A stretch of 16,185 nucleotides of DNA from JACKCB01 sp964452775 (GTDB lineage Bacteria; Chloroflexota; Anaerolineae; Promineifilales; Promineifilaceae): positions 1 through 16,185 of the forward strand of contig CAYVQP010000090.1 in the NCBI GenBank assembly GCA_964452775.1, read 5' to 3'. The translations under genes were made by a program, and so were the position numbers. The notes beneath the pieces were generated by a model. The model saw only the letters and a program-made list of their open reading frames with translations, did not search any database and was not told where the DNA came from. Positions 7,257 through 15,464 of this stretch are shown in pieces; positions within the stretch are counted from its first letter, which is position 1, and every line of letters begins with the position of its first letter.

Positions 7257-8485
7257 CGGGCCGGCTCCCCTTCGCCCCGGCGGGCGACGCGCTGCCAGCG
7301 CACCGATTGGCCGCCGCGCAGAAAGCGCAGCAGCCCGGCCAGCGCCGCCAGGTTGCTGCTGAGCAGGAAGGCGGGCAAATAAAGCAGGCGCAACGGGCGG
7401 CGCACCAGGCGCGGCGCGCGTTCCAGGACCGGCTCCAGTAGCAAGCCGAACAACGCCAGCCCGTAAAACAGCCCCTGGGCGGCCAGCCAGAACACGGCCC
7501 ATTTCCCGGCCAGCAGGCCGCCGGCGGGAGGAAAGACAAGCGCCTGCAGGTTGGCAAGCAGGGCGGCGATCATGGCCGCCGGTACCAGCGGGCGGAAGAA
7601 CTTGTGCGACAGCAGCTGCCAGGCGAGCAGGGGGCGGCGCGGCCACAGGGCGGGCCGGCTCATCACCTGGAAGCGCCCGGCGACGATGCGCGCCCGCCGC
7701 GCCCGCTCAGCGCCGCTGCCGGCCGACACGCGCTCATAGGAATGGGCGTCGCCCACGTAGACCACGTCATAACCGCGCCGGATGAGGCTCAGGGCCAGGT
7801 AGAGATCGTCGTTGATGGTATCGGGCGGCGGAGGAACGAACCATTCGCGGCGCAGGGCCAGAATCTCGCCGCAGACGCCGGTGGTTGAGCCAAGCCGGCT
7901 CTCCTGCCGCTTAATGAAGGCCTCGTAGCGCCAATACAGCCCCTCGCTATCCCCCAGCGCGCCGTCTCCCTTCATGATGTGCTTCGCCCCGCCGGCCGCG
8001 CCCACCCGGGGGTCGGCAAAGGCAGCGACCAGCTTGCGCAGCGCCTGCCGGTCATAATGGTTGTTGGCGTCGGAGAAGAGCACAATGTCGCCGCGCGCCC
8101 GGCCCATCGCCCGGTTGATGGCCGCCATCTTGCCCGCCCTCTCCGGCTGAAAGCTCAGCTCCACCCCCCGGCCGGCGTACTCACGGACAAGCTCCGCCGT
8201 CTGGTCGGTGGAGCCGTCGGCCGCGACCAGAATCTGCAGCCGATCCGGCGGATAGTCAAGCTCCAGGGCGTTTTCCAGCCGGGCGGCGATGACCGCCGCC
8301 TCGTTGTAGGCGGCGATGAGCAGGGTGACCGCCGGCCAGGGAGCGTCGCCGGCCATCGTCTGCCGGCGAACGGGCGAGCGCAGGCGGTTTAGCAGGGCCA
8401 GGGCCAGCGGGTAGCCGGCGTAGGCGTAAGCGATAAAGGCCAGCGACAGGGCGAAGACGAGGGCGGGCAGATCAGGCAGCGACAT
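7253..8485 (-). CDS. Membrane-anchored GT2 glycosyltransferase
   Basis: A 410-residue processive-type GT2 protein. The ATG at 8485-8483 has GGAGGAG at 8500-8494 and overlaps the end of the upstream GT4 gene by 14 bases. A hydrophobic N-terminal helix (about residues 6-31) precedes the catalytic GT-A domain: VTLLIAAYNE (53-62), AADGSTDQT (88-96), the metal-binding FSDANN (137-142, DxD-like Asp139/Asn141), NDDLYLAL (225-232, candidate catalytic Asp226/Asp227) and RRARIVAGRFQ (263-273, in the position of the QxxRW motif). Three or four further hydrophobic segments fill about residues 300-390. The layout is that of hyaluronan/cellulose-synthase-like enzymes, but the strict QxxRW is absent. It may extend a chain processively or transfer a single sugar to a lipid carrier. 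Confidence 0.87.
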   Translation of the reverse strand: MSLPDLPALVFALSLAFIAYAYAGYPLALALLNRLRSPVRRQTMAGDAPWPAVTLLIAAYNEAAVIAARLENALELDYPPDRLQILVAADGSTDQTAELVREYAGRGVELSFQPERAGKMAAINRAMGRARGDIVLFSDANNHYDRQALRKLVAAFADPRVGAAGGAKHIMKGDGALGDSEGLYWRYEAFIKRQESRLGSTTGVCGEILALRREWFVPPPPDTINDDLYLALSLIRRGYDVVYVGDAHSYERVSAGSGAERARRARIVAGRFQVMSRPALWPRRPLLAWQLLSHKFFRPLVPAAMIAALLANLQALVFPPAGGLLAGKWAVFWLAAQGLFYGLALFGLLLEPVLERAPRLVRRPLRLLYLPAFLLSSNLAALAGLLRFLRGGQSVRWQRVARRGEGEPAR

Positions 8486-9677
8486 GAGCGGGACTCCTCC
8501 GGGAATCGGCCAGCAGGCGATCGTACAGGGCGCGCAGGCCGGCGGCGGTGCGCTGCAACGAGTAATCGGCGATGACCCGCGCGCGGGCGGCCTCACCCAG
8601 GCGGGCGCGAAGGGCGGGACCGGCCAGCAATTGCAGCAGGGCGGCGGTCAGAGCCGCCCGGTCTCCGGCCGGGATGAGCAAGCCGTTCTTCCCCGGCGTG
8701 ATCAGCTCCGGCGCGCCGCCCACCGCCGTCGCCAAGGGGGCCAGGCCGGCGGCCATCCCCTCCAGCAGGGCGTTGGATAGCCCTTCGGTGGCCGACGGCA
8801 GCACAAAGAGGTCGGCGGCCTGCAGGGCGGGCAACACGTCATCCAGCAGGCCGGCAAAGTGCACGCCCGGCCCGGCCTCTCGACGCAGGCGGGCCGCCTC
8901 CAGCCCATCCCCGGCGATGAGCAGCTCGGCGGTGGGGTGGGCGGCGCGCACGGCCGGCCAGGCGCTGACCAGCAGGTCCAGTCGCTTCTCCGGGACCAGC
9001 CGGCCGGCGTAAACAGCCGCCGGCCCGTCGCCCAGCCCAAAGACGCGGCGCGCCTCAGACCGGGCGGCCGGCGACGCGGGCGAAAAGCGGGCGGTATCTA
9101 CCCCGTTCGGGATGAAGACCCGTCGCTCGGGCGGCGCGCCGCTTTCGGCCAGCTCATCGTCAATCTCGCGGCTGATGACGATGAAGGCGGCCACGTGGCG
9201 GACCAGGGCGCGCAGCCGGCGCAGACCGCCGCGCCGCTCGCGCAGCTTGCGGATGTCGCCCAGCTCGCCGCCGCGCAACACCTTGGCGACGATGGGCGCG
9301 CCCCACAGGTGGTGGGCGATGAGGGCGGTCGTGGCCGGGGAGAGCAATTCGTGGGCGTGGATGAGGTCCGGGCGCATCCGGCGCAGGCCGGCGAGGGTGT
9401 AGGCGGTAAACGCCGCCGCGCCGGCCGCCTTGTGCGCCCCATTGAGGGGCCGGACGTTTAGGCGGCGCGCGCCGGGGGGCATCGGCGCGCGGTGCACCGC
9501 CGCGCCGTTGAGCCGGCTGAATGGCTCCATGCCGGGGTAGCGGCGGGTGAAGATGCACGCCTCCACCCCCTGGTCGCGCAGCAGGGGGAGCAGGGCGTCC
9601 AGCTGGCGCTCGGCCCCGCCCAGGCGCGGCAGGTAGGATTGGATGATCATGGCTACTTGCAAGGGGCGTTCGTTCAT
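8472..9677 (-). CDS. GT4 family glycosyltransferase
   Basis: A 401-residue GT-B transferase. The ATG at 9677-9675 forms an ATGA overlap with the upstream GT4 stop; a frame extension to 9995 is only read-through of that gene. It starts with the classic GT4 N-terminus MIIQSYLPRLGGAERQL (10-26, the GGAE loop). DLIHAHE lies at 104-110, IPNGVD at 189-194, AGRLVPEKR at 224-232 (Arg226 and Lys231 contact the donor diphosphate) and E-x7-E at Glu298/Glu306 in EGLSNALLE. No membrane span is present. Expected to transfer a nucleotide-activated sugar to the growing lipid-linked oligosaccharide; donor and linkage cannot be read from sequence. Confidence 0.88.
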   Translation of the reverse strand: MNERPLQVAMIIQSYLPRLGGAERQLDALLPLLRDQGVEACIFTRRYPGMEPFSRLNGAAVHRAPMPPGARRLNVRPLNGAHKAAGAAAFTAYTLAGLRRMRPDLIHAHELLSPATTALIAHHLWGAPIVAKVLRGGELGDIRKLRERRGGLRRLRALVRHVAAFIVISREIDDELAESGAPPERRVFIPNGVDTARFSPASPAARSEARRVFGLGDGPAAVYAGRLVPEKRLDLLVSAWPAVRAAHPTAELLIAGDGLEAARLRREAGPGVHFAGLLDDVLPALQAADLFVLPSATEGLSNALLEGMAAGLAPLATAVGGAPELITPGKNGLLIPAGDRAALTAALLQLLAGPALRARLGEAARARVIADYSLQRTAAGLRALYDRLLADSRRSPAHVAA

Positions 9678-10825
9678 CGTCCTGCTCCGGCGGGCCGGCG
9701 GCGAGCGGCGACCAGCCCGGCGTAAAGGGCCAGCATGCGCTCGCTCCAGGCGGCGGCGCTGTATTGGCCGGCGACGCGCGCCGCGCCGGCCGCGCCCATC
9801 AGCCGGCGGCGCTCCGGGTCGCGCAGCAGGGTCAGGATCCCCTGGGCCAGCCCGGCCGGGCAGCCGGGGGAGATGAGCAGGCCGGCCGGGTTGGCAGCGC
9901 CGGCGACCACCTGCGGCGCGTCGCCAACGGCGGTGACCACCACGGGCAGGCCGGCGGCCATCGCTTCCAGCAGGGCGACGGGCAGGCCCTCCCACAGGCT
10001 GGCGCTGACGAAGAGGTCGGCGGCGGCAAAAAGGGCGGGCACGTCGTCGCGCAGGCCGAGCAGGGCGACCTGTCCCTGCAGGCCGCGGGCGGCGATTTCG
10101 GCCTGCAGCGGGGCGCGCAATTCGCCCTCCCCGGCGATGACCAGGGCGGCATCGGGGACGGCAAGGGCCACCTGCTGCATGGCGGCAAAGAGGTCGGGAT
10201 AACCCTTCTGGGCGGTCAGCCGGCCGGCGGCGACCAGCAGCGGCCGGTCGGGGTCGCCGGCCAGCGCGCTTCGCAGGGCGCGGCGCTCCGCCGGGGAGAG
10301 GACGGCGGGAGAGCGGACGGCGTTGGGCAGGATGTGGATGGGCCGGCCGGGCAGGCGGGCCTGGTAAGCGGCGGCCACCTGTTCACCGACGGCGATCAGC
10401 AGGCCGGCGCGCTCCAGGGCGGGGCCTTCCAGGGCCAGCGTGGCCCGCCGCTGCCGGCTGGGGCGCACGTTGTGCAGGGAAGCGGCTACGGGCAGGCCGG
10501 CCAGCCGGGCGGCGCAGATGCCCAGGATGTTGGCGAAGGTCAGGTGGGTGTGCACCAGGTCGTATGGGGTGCGGCGCAGCTGCCGGTAAAGGCGGGCGAA
10601 GCGCCGGGGATCGGCCAGGCGGCGGCCGGGCAGCGAGCGGACAGTCGCGCCGGCGGCGCGTAGACGGGCGGCCGCGCCCCCCTGCCCGGCCGCGGGCAGG
10701 CCGTTCAGGGAGATGATGTCCAGTTGCAGCGCGCCGGGCGAGGTGGATTCAGCCAGGGTGACCAGCAGCGATTGCGCTCCGCCGGCGTGCAACGTGTCAA
10801 TTATCTGAGCGACGCGCAGGGTCAT
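9674..10825 (-). CDS. GT4 family glycosyltransferase
   Basis: A 383-residue GT-B enzyme. The ATG at 10825-10823 forms an ATGA overlap with the end of the kinase gene and has GGAGGA at 10837-10832. Motifs: a GGAQSLL acceptor loop (15-21), DLVHTHLTFANILG (89-102), ILPNAV (165-170), AAGRLTAQKG (199-208, Lys207), and E-x7-E at Glu279/Glu287 in EGLPVALLE. The two neighbouring GT4 genes share only the family motifs, so they are unlikely to be a recent duplication. It probably adds another sugar of the repeat unit. Confidence 0.88.
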   Translation of the reverse strand: MTLRVAQIIDTLHAGGAQSLLVTLAESTSPGALQLDIISLNGLPAAGQGGAAARLRAAGATVRSLPGRRLADPRRFARLYRQLRRTPYDLVHTHLTFANILGICAARLAGLPVAASLHNVRPSRQRRATLALEGPALERAGLLIAVGEQVAAAYQARLPGRPIHILPNAVRSPAVLSPAERRALRSALAGDPDRPLLVAAGRLTAQKGYPDLFAAMQQVALAVPDAALVIAGEGELRAPLQAEIAARGLQGQVALLGLRDDVPALFAAADLFVSASLWEGLPVALLEAMAAGLPVVVTAVGDAPQVVAGAANPAGLLISPGCPAGLAQGILTLLRDPERRRLMGAAGAARVAGQYSAAAWSERMLALYAGLVAARRRPAGAGR

Positions 10826-11856
10826 GGGACATCCTCCAGTAAGGGCAGGCGCAGGCCGGGGGCGCGGCCCGCGCGATCTTGTGTGCAGTAATGCGCGTAG
10901 GCGCGCAGCATCTCCCGCCAGGGGCCGGCCTGCTGGCGGCGCTTGCAGCCGGCTTCGGGAGCAGGGGCGGCCATTTGCAGCAAGAAGAGGGCATAGAAGA
11001 GGGGGGCGGAGGCGAGGGGCAGCCGGCGCCGGGCAAAGAAATCGGCCATTAGCGGCGTCGCCAGTTGGACCGCCTCGCGCCGCGCCCGGTCGCTGCCCCG
11101 CGACCCGCTGCCGTGAAGAAAGGTGGCCAGGAAGTGAAAGAGGTCAAAGGTGGGCAGACATTGCGGCTGGAAGGCCTCCCAATCGTTGACCCCGCAGAGG
11201 GCGCGGCGCTCGTCAAAGAGCAGGTTGCCGGGCCAGAAGTCGCCGTGCGCGTTGACCAGGGGCAGGGCCAGCCCCTGGAAGCGATCCGCTTCGCCGGCCA
11301 GCAGAGCCGGGAAGCTATCGGGCAGCAGGTCGTCCGGCAAGCGTTCGAGGTACGGCAGCAGCGCCGCGCGGCCGGCGAAGGTCGTCCGGGTCTGCGGGCC
11401 GGAGTCCTGAAAGCGACCCAGCCAGCCGGCGGCGGCGCGCAGATAATCCCCGAGCAGGCGCAGGCGGGCGCGGCGGGTGAGCGGCCGGCGGCGCTGCAGG
11501 ATGGCGCTCAGGGGCGCGCCGGGCAGGGCCGTTTCCGCCAGGAGGAGTTGCCGGCCGGCGTGGAAGAGGCCTACCGGTCGGGGCGCGAGCAGTTGCGCGG
11601 CGAGTGGATGGTGCAGGGCGCAGAGCTGCTCATATTCGCGCTGCAATTCGTCGTCGTGGGCCGGGTCGCGCATCAGCTTCAGGACCATCTGCGGCGCGCT
11701 CGCCCGGCCGGAGAAGAGCAGCAGCACGACCTTGCGGGCCGCTCCGGCCGGGCCGCTGCTCTGCAGCAGCTGGACGGGCGGCTCCAGGCAGATGCCCGCC
11801 TGCTGCAGTTGGGGTCGCCATTCGCCGGCCAGCTGGTCGAGGATGAAGGGGATCAT
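10822..11856 (-). CDS. APH-fold (aminoglycoside-phosphotransferase-like) kinase of a polysaccharide operon
   Basis: A 344-residue small-molecule kinase of the protein-kinase-like/APH superfamily. The ATG at 11856 lies one base after the stop of the methyltransferase-like gene; an extension to 11970 would only read through that gene. QMVLKLM carries the probable ATP-binding Lys60, with Glu74 in LQREYEQL as its partner. The catalytic loop HGDFWPGN spans 204-211 (Asp206, Asn211), and NDWEAF (224-229) gives the metal-binding Asp225. The active-site set is therefore complete. Its place between a methyltransferase-like gene and sugar transferases points to a sugar, lipid-linked glycan or sugar-amine substrate, not to antibiotic resistance. 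Together with its neighbour it recalls the two domains of WbdD, the kinase-methyltransferase that caps E. coli O8/O9 polymannose; that link is a hypothesis. Confidence 0.8.
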   Translation of the reverse strand: MIPFILDQLAGEWRPQLQQAGICLEPPVQLLQSSGPAGAARKVVLLLFSGRASAPQMVLKLMRDPAHDDELQREYEQLCALHHPLAAQLLAPRPVGLFHAGRQLLLAETALPGAPLSAILQRRRPLTRRARLRLLGDYLRAAAGWLGRFQDSGPQTRTTFAGRAALLPYLERLPDDLLPDSFPALLAGEADRFQGLALPLVNAHGDFWPGNLLFDERRALCGVNDWEAFQPQCLPTFDLFHFLATFLHGSGSRGSDRARREAVQLATPLMADFFARRRLPLASAPLFYALFLLQMAAPAPEAGCKRRQQAGPWREMLRAYAHYCTQDRAGRAPGLRLPLLEDVP

Positions 11857-11857
11857 C

Positions 11858-12502
11858 TCACTCAGCTCGCGTGAACTCTTCAGCGCCGCCGGGAGAGCTA
11901 CGGGGCGTCTCAGGCAGCCGGCAGGCGACGAGGAGTAGGGCCGGGTAAAGCCAGGATTGAGCGCCGGCATAGCTCAGCGGGCGGGCCAGCCGGCCGAGCA
12001 GCGCGCCGCTGCGGGTGTGGGGGGTGAAGCGGCTGCGAAAATAGAACTCAGTCGGGCCGGGGGCGGCCAGGGAGACGCGCAGGAGCGGCCGGGCCAGGCT
12101 GTCGCGGACGCCGTAGCAGCTTTCCAGCCGGAAGCCGCGCCGGGCCAACAGGCGGCTGACCTGCCGCAGGCCGGCGGCGGCGTACCCGGCGCGATTGTCG
12201 CCCGACCAGCGGTAGAGCGAGCGGCGGTTGGTCACGCCCAGCAGCAGGTAGCCGCCGGGCCGCAGCACGCGCGCCGCCTCGACGATGTGCTCAGAGAGCG
12301 CGCCGGGCAGGCCGGGCAGCAGCACGTAATCCAGCGATTGGGCGGCGATGGACCAGGGCAGGCCGGCCTGTTCGATGAGCCGCAGGCCGTCCGCGGCCAG
12401 GGCGGCGGCCAGGGCCGGTTCGCCGATGGGCAAGAGCGCCCGCCGGCCCTTCGCCAGGGGCAGCAGGAGGCGCAGGTCGGCGCGGGGATCGCCAATGGTC
12501 AT
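11858..12502 (-). CDS. Degenerate SAM-dependent methyltransferase-fold protein
   Basis: A 214-residue protein. The ATG at 12502-12500 forms an ATGA overlap with the flippase stop and has GGAGGT at 12517-12512. ARVLRPGGYLLLGVTN (77-92) is the well-conserved late motif of class I methyltransferases, preceded by LDYVLLPGLPGAL (58-70) in the place of the usual D-V-hydrophobic strand. The expected SAM-binding glycine loop (D-x-G-x-G-x-G) is replaced by LLPIGEPALAAALAADG (23-39), with only one of the glycines left. A hydrophobic segment (SYAGAQSWLYPALLLVACRL, 177-196) near the C-terminus may touch the membrane. It could be an atypical methyltransferase or a fold relative that has lost SAM binding and acts as a partner of the kinase encoded next. 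Confidence 0.65.
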   Translation of the reverse strand: MTIGDPRADLRLLLPLAKGRRALLPIGEPALAAALAADGLRLIEQAGLPWSIAAQSLDYVLLPGLPGALSEHIVEAARVLRPGGYLLLGVTNRRSLYRWSGDNRAGYAAAGLRQVSRLLARRGFRLESCYGVRDSLARPLLRVSLAAPGPTEFYFRSRFTPHTRSGALLGRLARPLSYAGAQSWLYPALLLVACRLPETPRSSPGGAEEFTRAE

Positions 12503-13968
12503 GTCTCGAACACCTCCGGCGAGGAAGGGCGGCGGCGCAGGCGGGCCAGGCCGGCGGCGGCCAACTCGCGCTCCAGGAGGGCCAGGGCGGCGATGTAGGC
12601 GCACGCTCCGGCCGGCACGCCGGCGACCAATTGCACCCAGGGCGGGCGGCCGGCGGTCAGGCTGAGCGCGGCCAACACGGCGACGCTCATCGCCGCTCCG
12701 GCCAGCAACGAGGGGCGCAAGGCGGCGGCCATCTGTCGCCGGGAGACGGCCAGCACGCGGCCGGCGATGGTCAGCTTCAGCAGGGCGGCGGGCAGGGCCA
12801 GCAGCGCCTGCGTCCAGGCGACGGCGGCGACGCTTTGCAGTTGAACGGCGGCCCACCAGAGGGCGGGCAGGGAGATGAGCAGTTGGACGGCGTTGATCCG
12901 GGCCAGCAAGCCGGGCCGGCCGGTGGCCTTGTAAATGTCGCCGCTGTTGAAGACCAGCGCCCGCAGCACGGTGTAGAGTGCGATGGCGCGCATCACCGGC
13001 GCGGCCTCGCTCCACTTGTCGGTGAAAAATGTCTGCACAAAGGGAGCGGCGACGAGGGCCAGCCCCAGCCCCAATGGGACGGTAATGATGTTGGCGTAGC
13101 GCATGGCCAGCAGGAAGCCGCGCCGCAAATTGTGCGGCTCTTCGCGCAGCCGGGCGTAGACGGGAAAGAGAGCTTTGCCCAGGGCCACGCTAAACTCCTT
13201 GATGAGCAGCTCGGGCACGCGAAAGGCGAGGGTGTAGACGCCCAGGGAGGCCGCGCCCAGGTAGCGACCGACGAGCAAGTAGTCGGCGTTGTTCAACAGG
13301 GCGGCGATGAGGTCGTTGATGGAGAGGCGCGCGCCGTAATGCAGCAGGCCGCGAGCCAGGGAGCGGTCGAAACGCAGCGCCGGCCGCCAGGGGATGACCA
13401 GCCAGAGGAGGATCACCCCGGCCGCGACGCCGGCCAGCTGCCCGTAAATGAGGCTCCATGCGCCCAGGCCGGCCAGGGCCAGCAGGATGGCGACGACCCC
13501 TTTGCCGGCGGAGCGGGCCAGGTCGGGCAGGAACTTGCGCCGGAAGGCCAGCCGCTTGTTCAGCAGAGCGTCGTGCACCTCGCCCAGGGCGGCCAGGGGA
13601 AAGGTGAGGGCCAGGACGCGGGTGACGGCGACGGCGCGCTGGTCATTGAAGTAGAGGCCGGCCAAGGGGGCCAGCAGCCAGGCCGCCCCGAAGAGCAGCA
13701 GGCCGGCGAGCAACCCCAGCCAGAAGGCGGTGTGGTAGCGCCGGGGATCGTCGCGGTGGTAGATGAGCGCCGCGCCGACGCCCAACCCCTGCAACACCTC
13801 CAGAAAGCTGACCACGACGAGCGCGTAGCCGGCCACGCCGAAATCCTCCTGCTGCAGCAGCCGGGCCAGGATGGCGGTGCTGAGAAAGACGAGCAGCTTG
13901 CCGCAATAGCGCGAGCCGTAAATCCAGAAGGCGCCGGAGATGGCGGCCCGGCCGAGGGAGTCGTTCAT
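12499..13968 (-). CDS. Wzx-like polysaccharide flippase (PST/MOP superfamily)
   Basis: A 489-residue integral membrane protein with about 12-14 hydrophobic segments along its length. It should translocate undecaprenyl-diphosphate-linked repeat units across the cytoplasmic membrane. The N-terminus has the family pattern: ISGAFWIYGSRYCGKLLVFL (10-29), then TAILARLLQQEDFGVAGYAL (31-50) and LQGLGVGAALI (59-69). The central part has NNADYLLVGRYLGAASLGVY, also typical of PST exporters. The ATG at 13968-13966 overlaps the polymerase stop as ATGA, with GGAGGG at 13980-13975. The length fits the family. It pairs with the polymerase and chain-length proteins encoded upstream. Confidence 0.88.
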   Translation of the reverse strand: MNDSLGRAAISGAFWIYGSRYCGKLLVFLSTAILARLLQQEDFGVAGYALVVVSFLEVLQGLGVGAALIYHRDDPRRYHTAFWLGLLAGLLLFGAAWLLAPLAGLYFNDQRAVAVTRVLALTFPLAALGEVHDALLNKRLAFRRKFLPDLARSAGKGVVAILLALAGLGAWSLIYGQLAGVAAGVILLWLVIPWRPALRFDRSLARGLLHYGARLSINDLIAALLNNADYLLVGRYLGAASLGVYTLAFRVPELLIKEFSVALGKALFPVYARLREEPHNLRRGFLLAMRYANIITVPLGLGLALVAAPFVQTFFTDKWSEAAPVMRAIALYTVLRALVFNSGDIYKATGRPGLLARINAVQLLISLPALWWAAVQLQSVAAVAWTQALLALPAALLKLTIAGRVLAVSRRQMAAALRPSLLAGAAMSVAVLAALSLTAGRPPWVQLVAGVPAGACAYIAALALLERELAAAGLARLRRRPSSPEVFET

Positions 13969-15464
13969 GAGCGGCCCTCCGGCCGGGCGGCGATGATCGG
14001 GGCGGCGAAGGCAATGGCCGCCAGAATCCAGAAGAAGCGCGGGTAGGCGGCGTGCAGGAAGAGGGAGGCGACCAGGTAGCCGAGCAAGCCGATGGCCAGG
14101 GCGGCGACCAGCCCGGCAGCGGAGGGTCGGCCGGCGCGGAGAAAGGCGCGGCGCGCATGGGCCAGGCCGCCGGCCAGGGCCAGGAGCAGGGCGGCAAAGG
14201 CGGCCAGCCCGAGCAGGCCGGTCTCGGCGGCGACTTCCAGGTAAAGGCTGTGCGGCGAGCGTTGTTCGCGGCGGCTGTCCAGGCCCAATTGGGAGGAGTA
14301 TTCAAGGTAATGGGCGGGATAGTTGGCCAGGCCGGCGCCGGCGAGCGGGTGATCGCGAAACATCTGCAGGCCGGCGGTCCACTCGCTGAGCCGGCCGCGG
14401 ATAGAAGGCTCATCAATGGCGGCGGACTCGCTTTGGCCCAGGGCGGCCGGGATGGCGGCCAGTCGCTGGCGGTAGGCGGGCAACGCCAGGGGCAAGAGGA
14501 CCAGGCCGGCGAGTAAGAGGGCGGGCAGCAAGCCGGGGCGGCGCAACTCGCGGGCCGGCCGCCAGAGGCACAGGACCAGCACAACGGTCAGGGCGATGAA
14601 GCCGCCGCGGGAAAAGGTGAACAAAATGGAGAGCAGCACGACCACCAGGGTGAGGGCCGCCGCCAGGCGCAGGGCCGGCCGCCGCTCGTGCAACAGGCGG
14701 TCAAAGGCCAGGGGGACCAACGGGACGAGGATCATGGCGTAGTAGTTGGGCGAGCCGAGCGGGCCGCCGATGCGGTAGCCGTTGGCCCGGCCGGCGATGT
14801 GCTGCAGTTGGGCGACGGAGAAGCCGGCAAAGTCCTGCTGGTAAGCGCCGCTGAATTGCTGGATGACGCTGAGCAGGCCCAGCAGCAAGCCCGCGGCCAA
14901 CAAGGCCCAAACGGCGCGGCGCAATCCGTCGCCGGCCGGCCGTTGCAGCCCGGCGACGATGAGCAAGAGCAGCATGGCGTCGCGAGAATATTCGAGTAGG
15001 GCGGCGATGCTCTCCGCCGGGAGGCGGGCGGCCGGCAGGGAAGCGAGCATGGCCAGCCCGTACAGCCCGAGGAAGAGGGCCGGGCGGGCCAGGCCGGTGG
15101 GCGTTTCGCCGTACAGATGCCGGCGCAGGATGAGCACGCCCAGCAGCCAGAGGGCGAGCAGCTCGGCGGGGGATACGGGCGCGCCGTTGGCCAGGGCGAT
15201 GTCGGAGAGGCGGGTGTAGCCGGTGATGATCAGGGCCAGCGCGCCGAAGTCGGGCCGGCGGAAGATCAGCGCGGCCAGGATGAGGCCGGCCAGCAGGCCC
15301 AACAGCGGCAGCGGCCCGATCAGCCGGCCGGCTGCGCCCGCCAGACCGCCGGCCAGCAGAGCCAGCAGGATGAGCCAAAGGATGGAGGGCGGGCGGGTGG
15401 AGAACGGGAGGGCGGTCATGGCCGGGGTCGTCTCGGGTGGGTTCGGCTCAGCAAAGCGGGTCAA
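13965..15464 (-). CDS. Wzy/O-antigen-ligase family polymerase
   Basis: A 499-residue protein with about 11-12 hydrophobic segments and the conserved features of the Wzy_C/WaaL family: GSPNYYAMIL (237-246), TFSRGGFIAL (283-292), the large outer loop with RGRLSEW (356-362), FRDHPLAGAGLANY (369-382), and SPHSLYLEVAAETGLLG (403-419) with His405. If the host is monoderm there is no lipid A acceptor, so a polymerase joining repeat units is more likely than an O-antigen ligase. I chose the rare TTG at 15464-15462 because it makes a TTGA overlap with the upstream stop and has GGGAGAG nearby. The alternative is the ATG at 15419 (484 residues), which has no clear Shine-Dalgarno. Confidence 0.85.
   Translation of the reverse strand: MTRFAEPNPPETTPAMTALPFSTRPPSILWLILLALLAGGLAGAAGRLIGPLPLLGLLAGLILAALIFRRPDFGALALIITGYTRLSDIALANGAPVSPAELLALWLLGVLILRRHLYGETPTGLARPALFLGLYGLAMLASLPAARLPAESIAALLEYSRDAMLLLLIVAGLQRPAGDGLRRAVWALLAAGLLLGLLSVIQQFSGAYQQDFAGFSVAQLQHIAGRANGYRIGGPLGSPNYYAMILVPLVPLAFDRLLHERRPALRLAAALTLVVVLLSILFTFSRGGFIALTVVLVLCLWRPARELRRPGLLPALLLAGLVLLPLALPAYRQRLAAIPAALGQSESAAIDEPSIRGRLSEWTAGLQMFRDHPLAGAGLANYPAHYLEYSSQLGLDSRREQRSPHSLYLEVAAETGLLGLAAFAALLLALAGGLAHARRAFLRAGRPSAAGLVAALAIGLLGYLVASLFLHAAYPRFFWILAAIAFAAPIIAARPEGRS

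Noticed and set aside
6183..7382. A 399-codon open frame on the + strand opposite the glycosyltransferase gene
   Set aside because: Arg/Gln/Pro-rich with no recognisable domain, and it crosses the boundary of two real - strand genes.
7257..7646. Upstream extension of the 6060-7256 glycosyltransferase
   Set aside because: The extra frame only overlaps the C-terminal membrane part of the GT2 gene and encodes Arg/Pro/Ala-rich nonsense. The GTG at 7256 has a GTGA overlap and a Shine-Dalgarno.
9678..9995. Upstream extension of the 8472-9677 GT4 gene
   Set aside because: It lies within the end of the preceding GT4 gene in another frame and lacks domain sequence. The ATG at 9677 begins directly before the conserved GT4 N-terminus.
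10822..11856. Aminoglycoside resistance gene
   Set aside because: Only the general APH fold is shared. It is translationally coupled within a polysaccharide operon and has no signature of a known resistance enzyme.
12631..14046. A 471-codon open frame on the + strand, opposite the flippase gene
   Set aside because: Its product is Gly/Gln/Ala-rich with no hydrophobic segments or motifs. The opposite strand encodes a clear multi-span flippase. It is a typical antisense shadow in GC-rich DNA.
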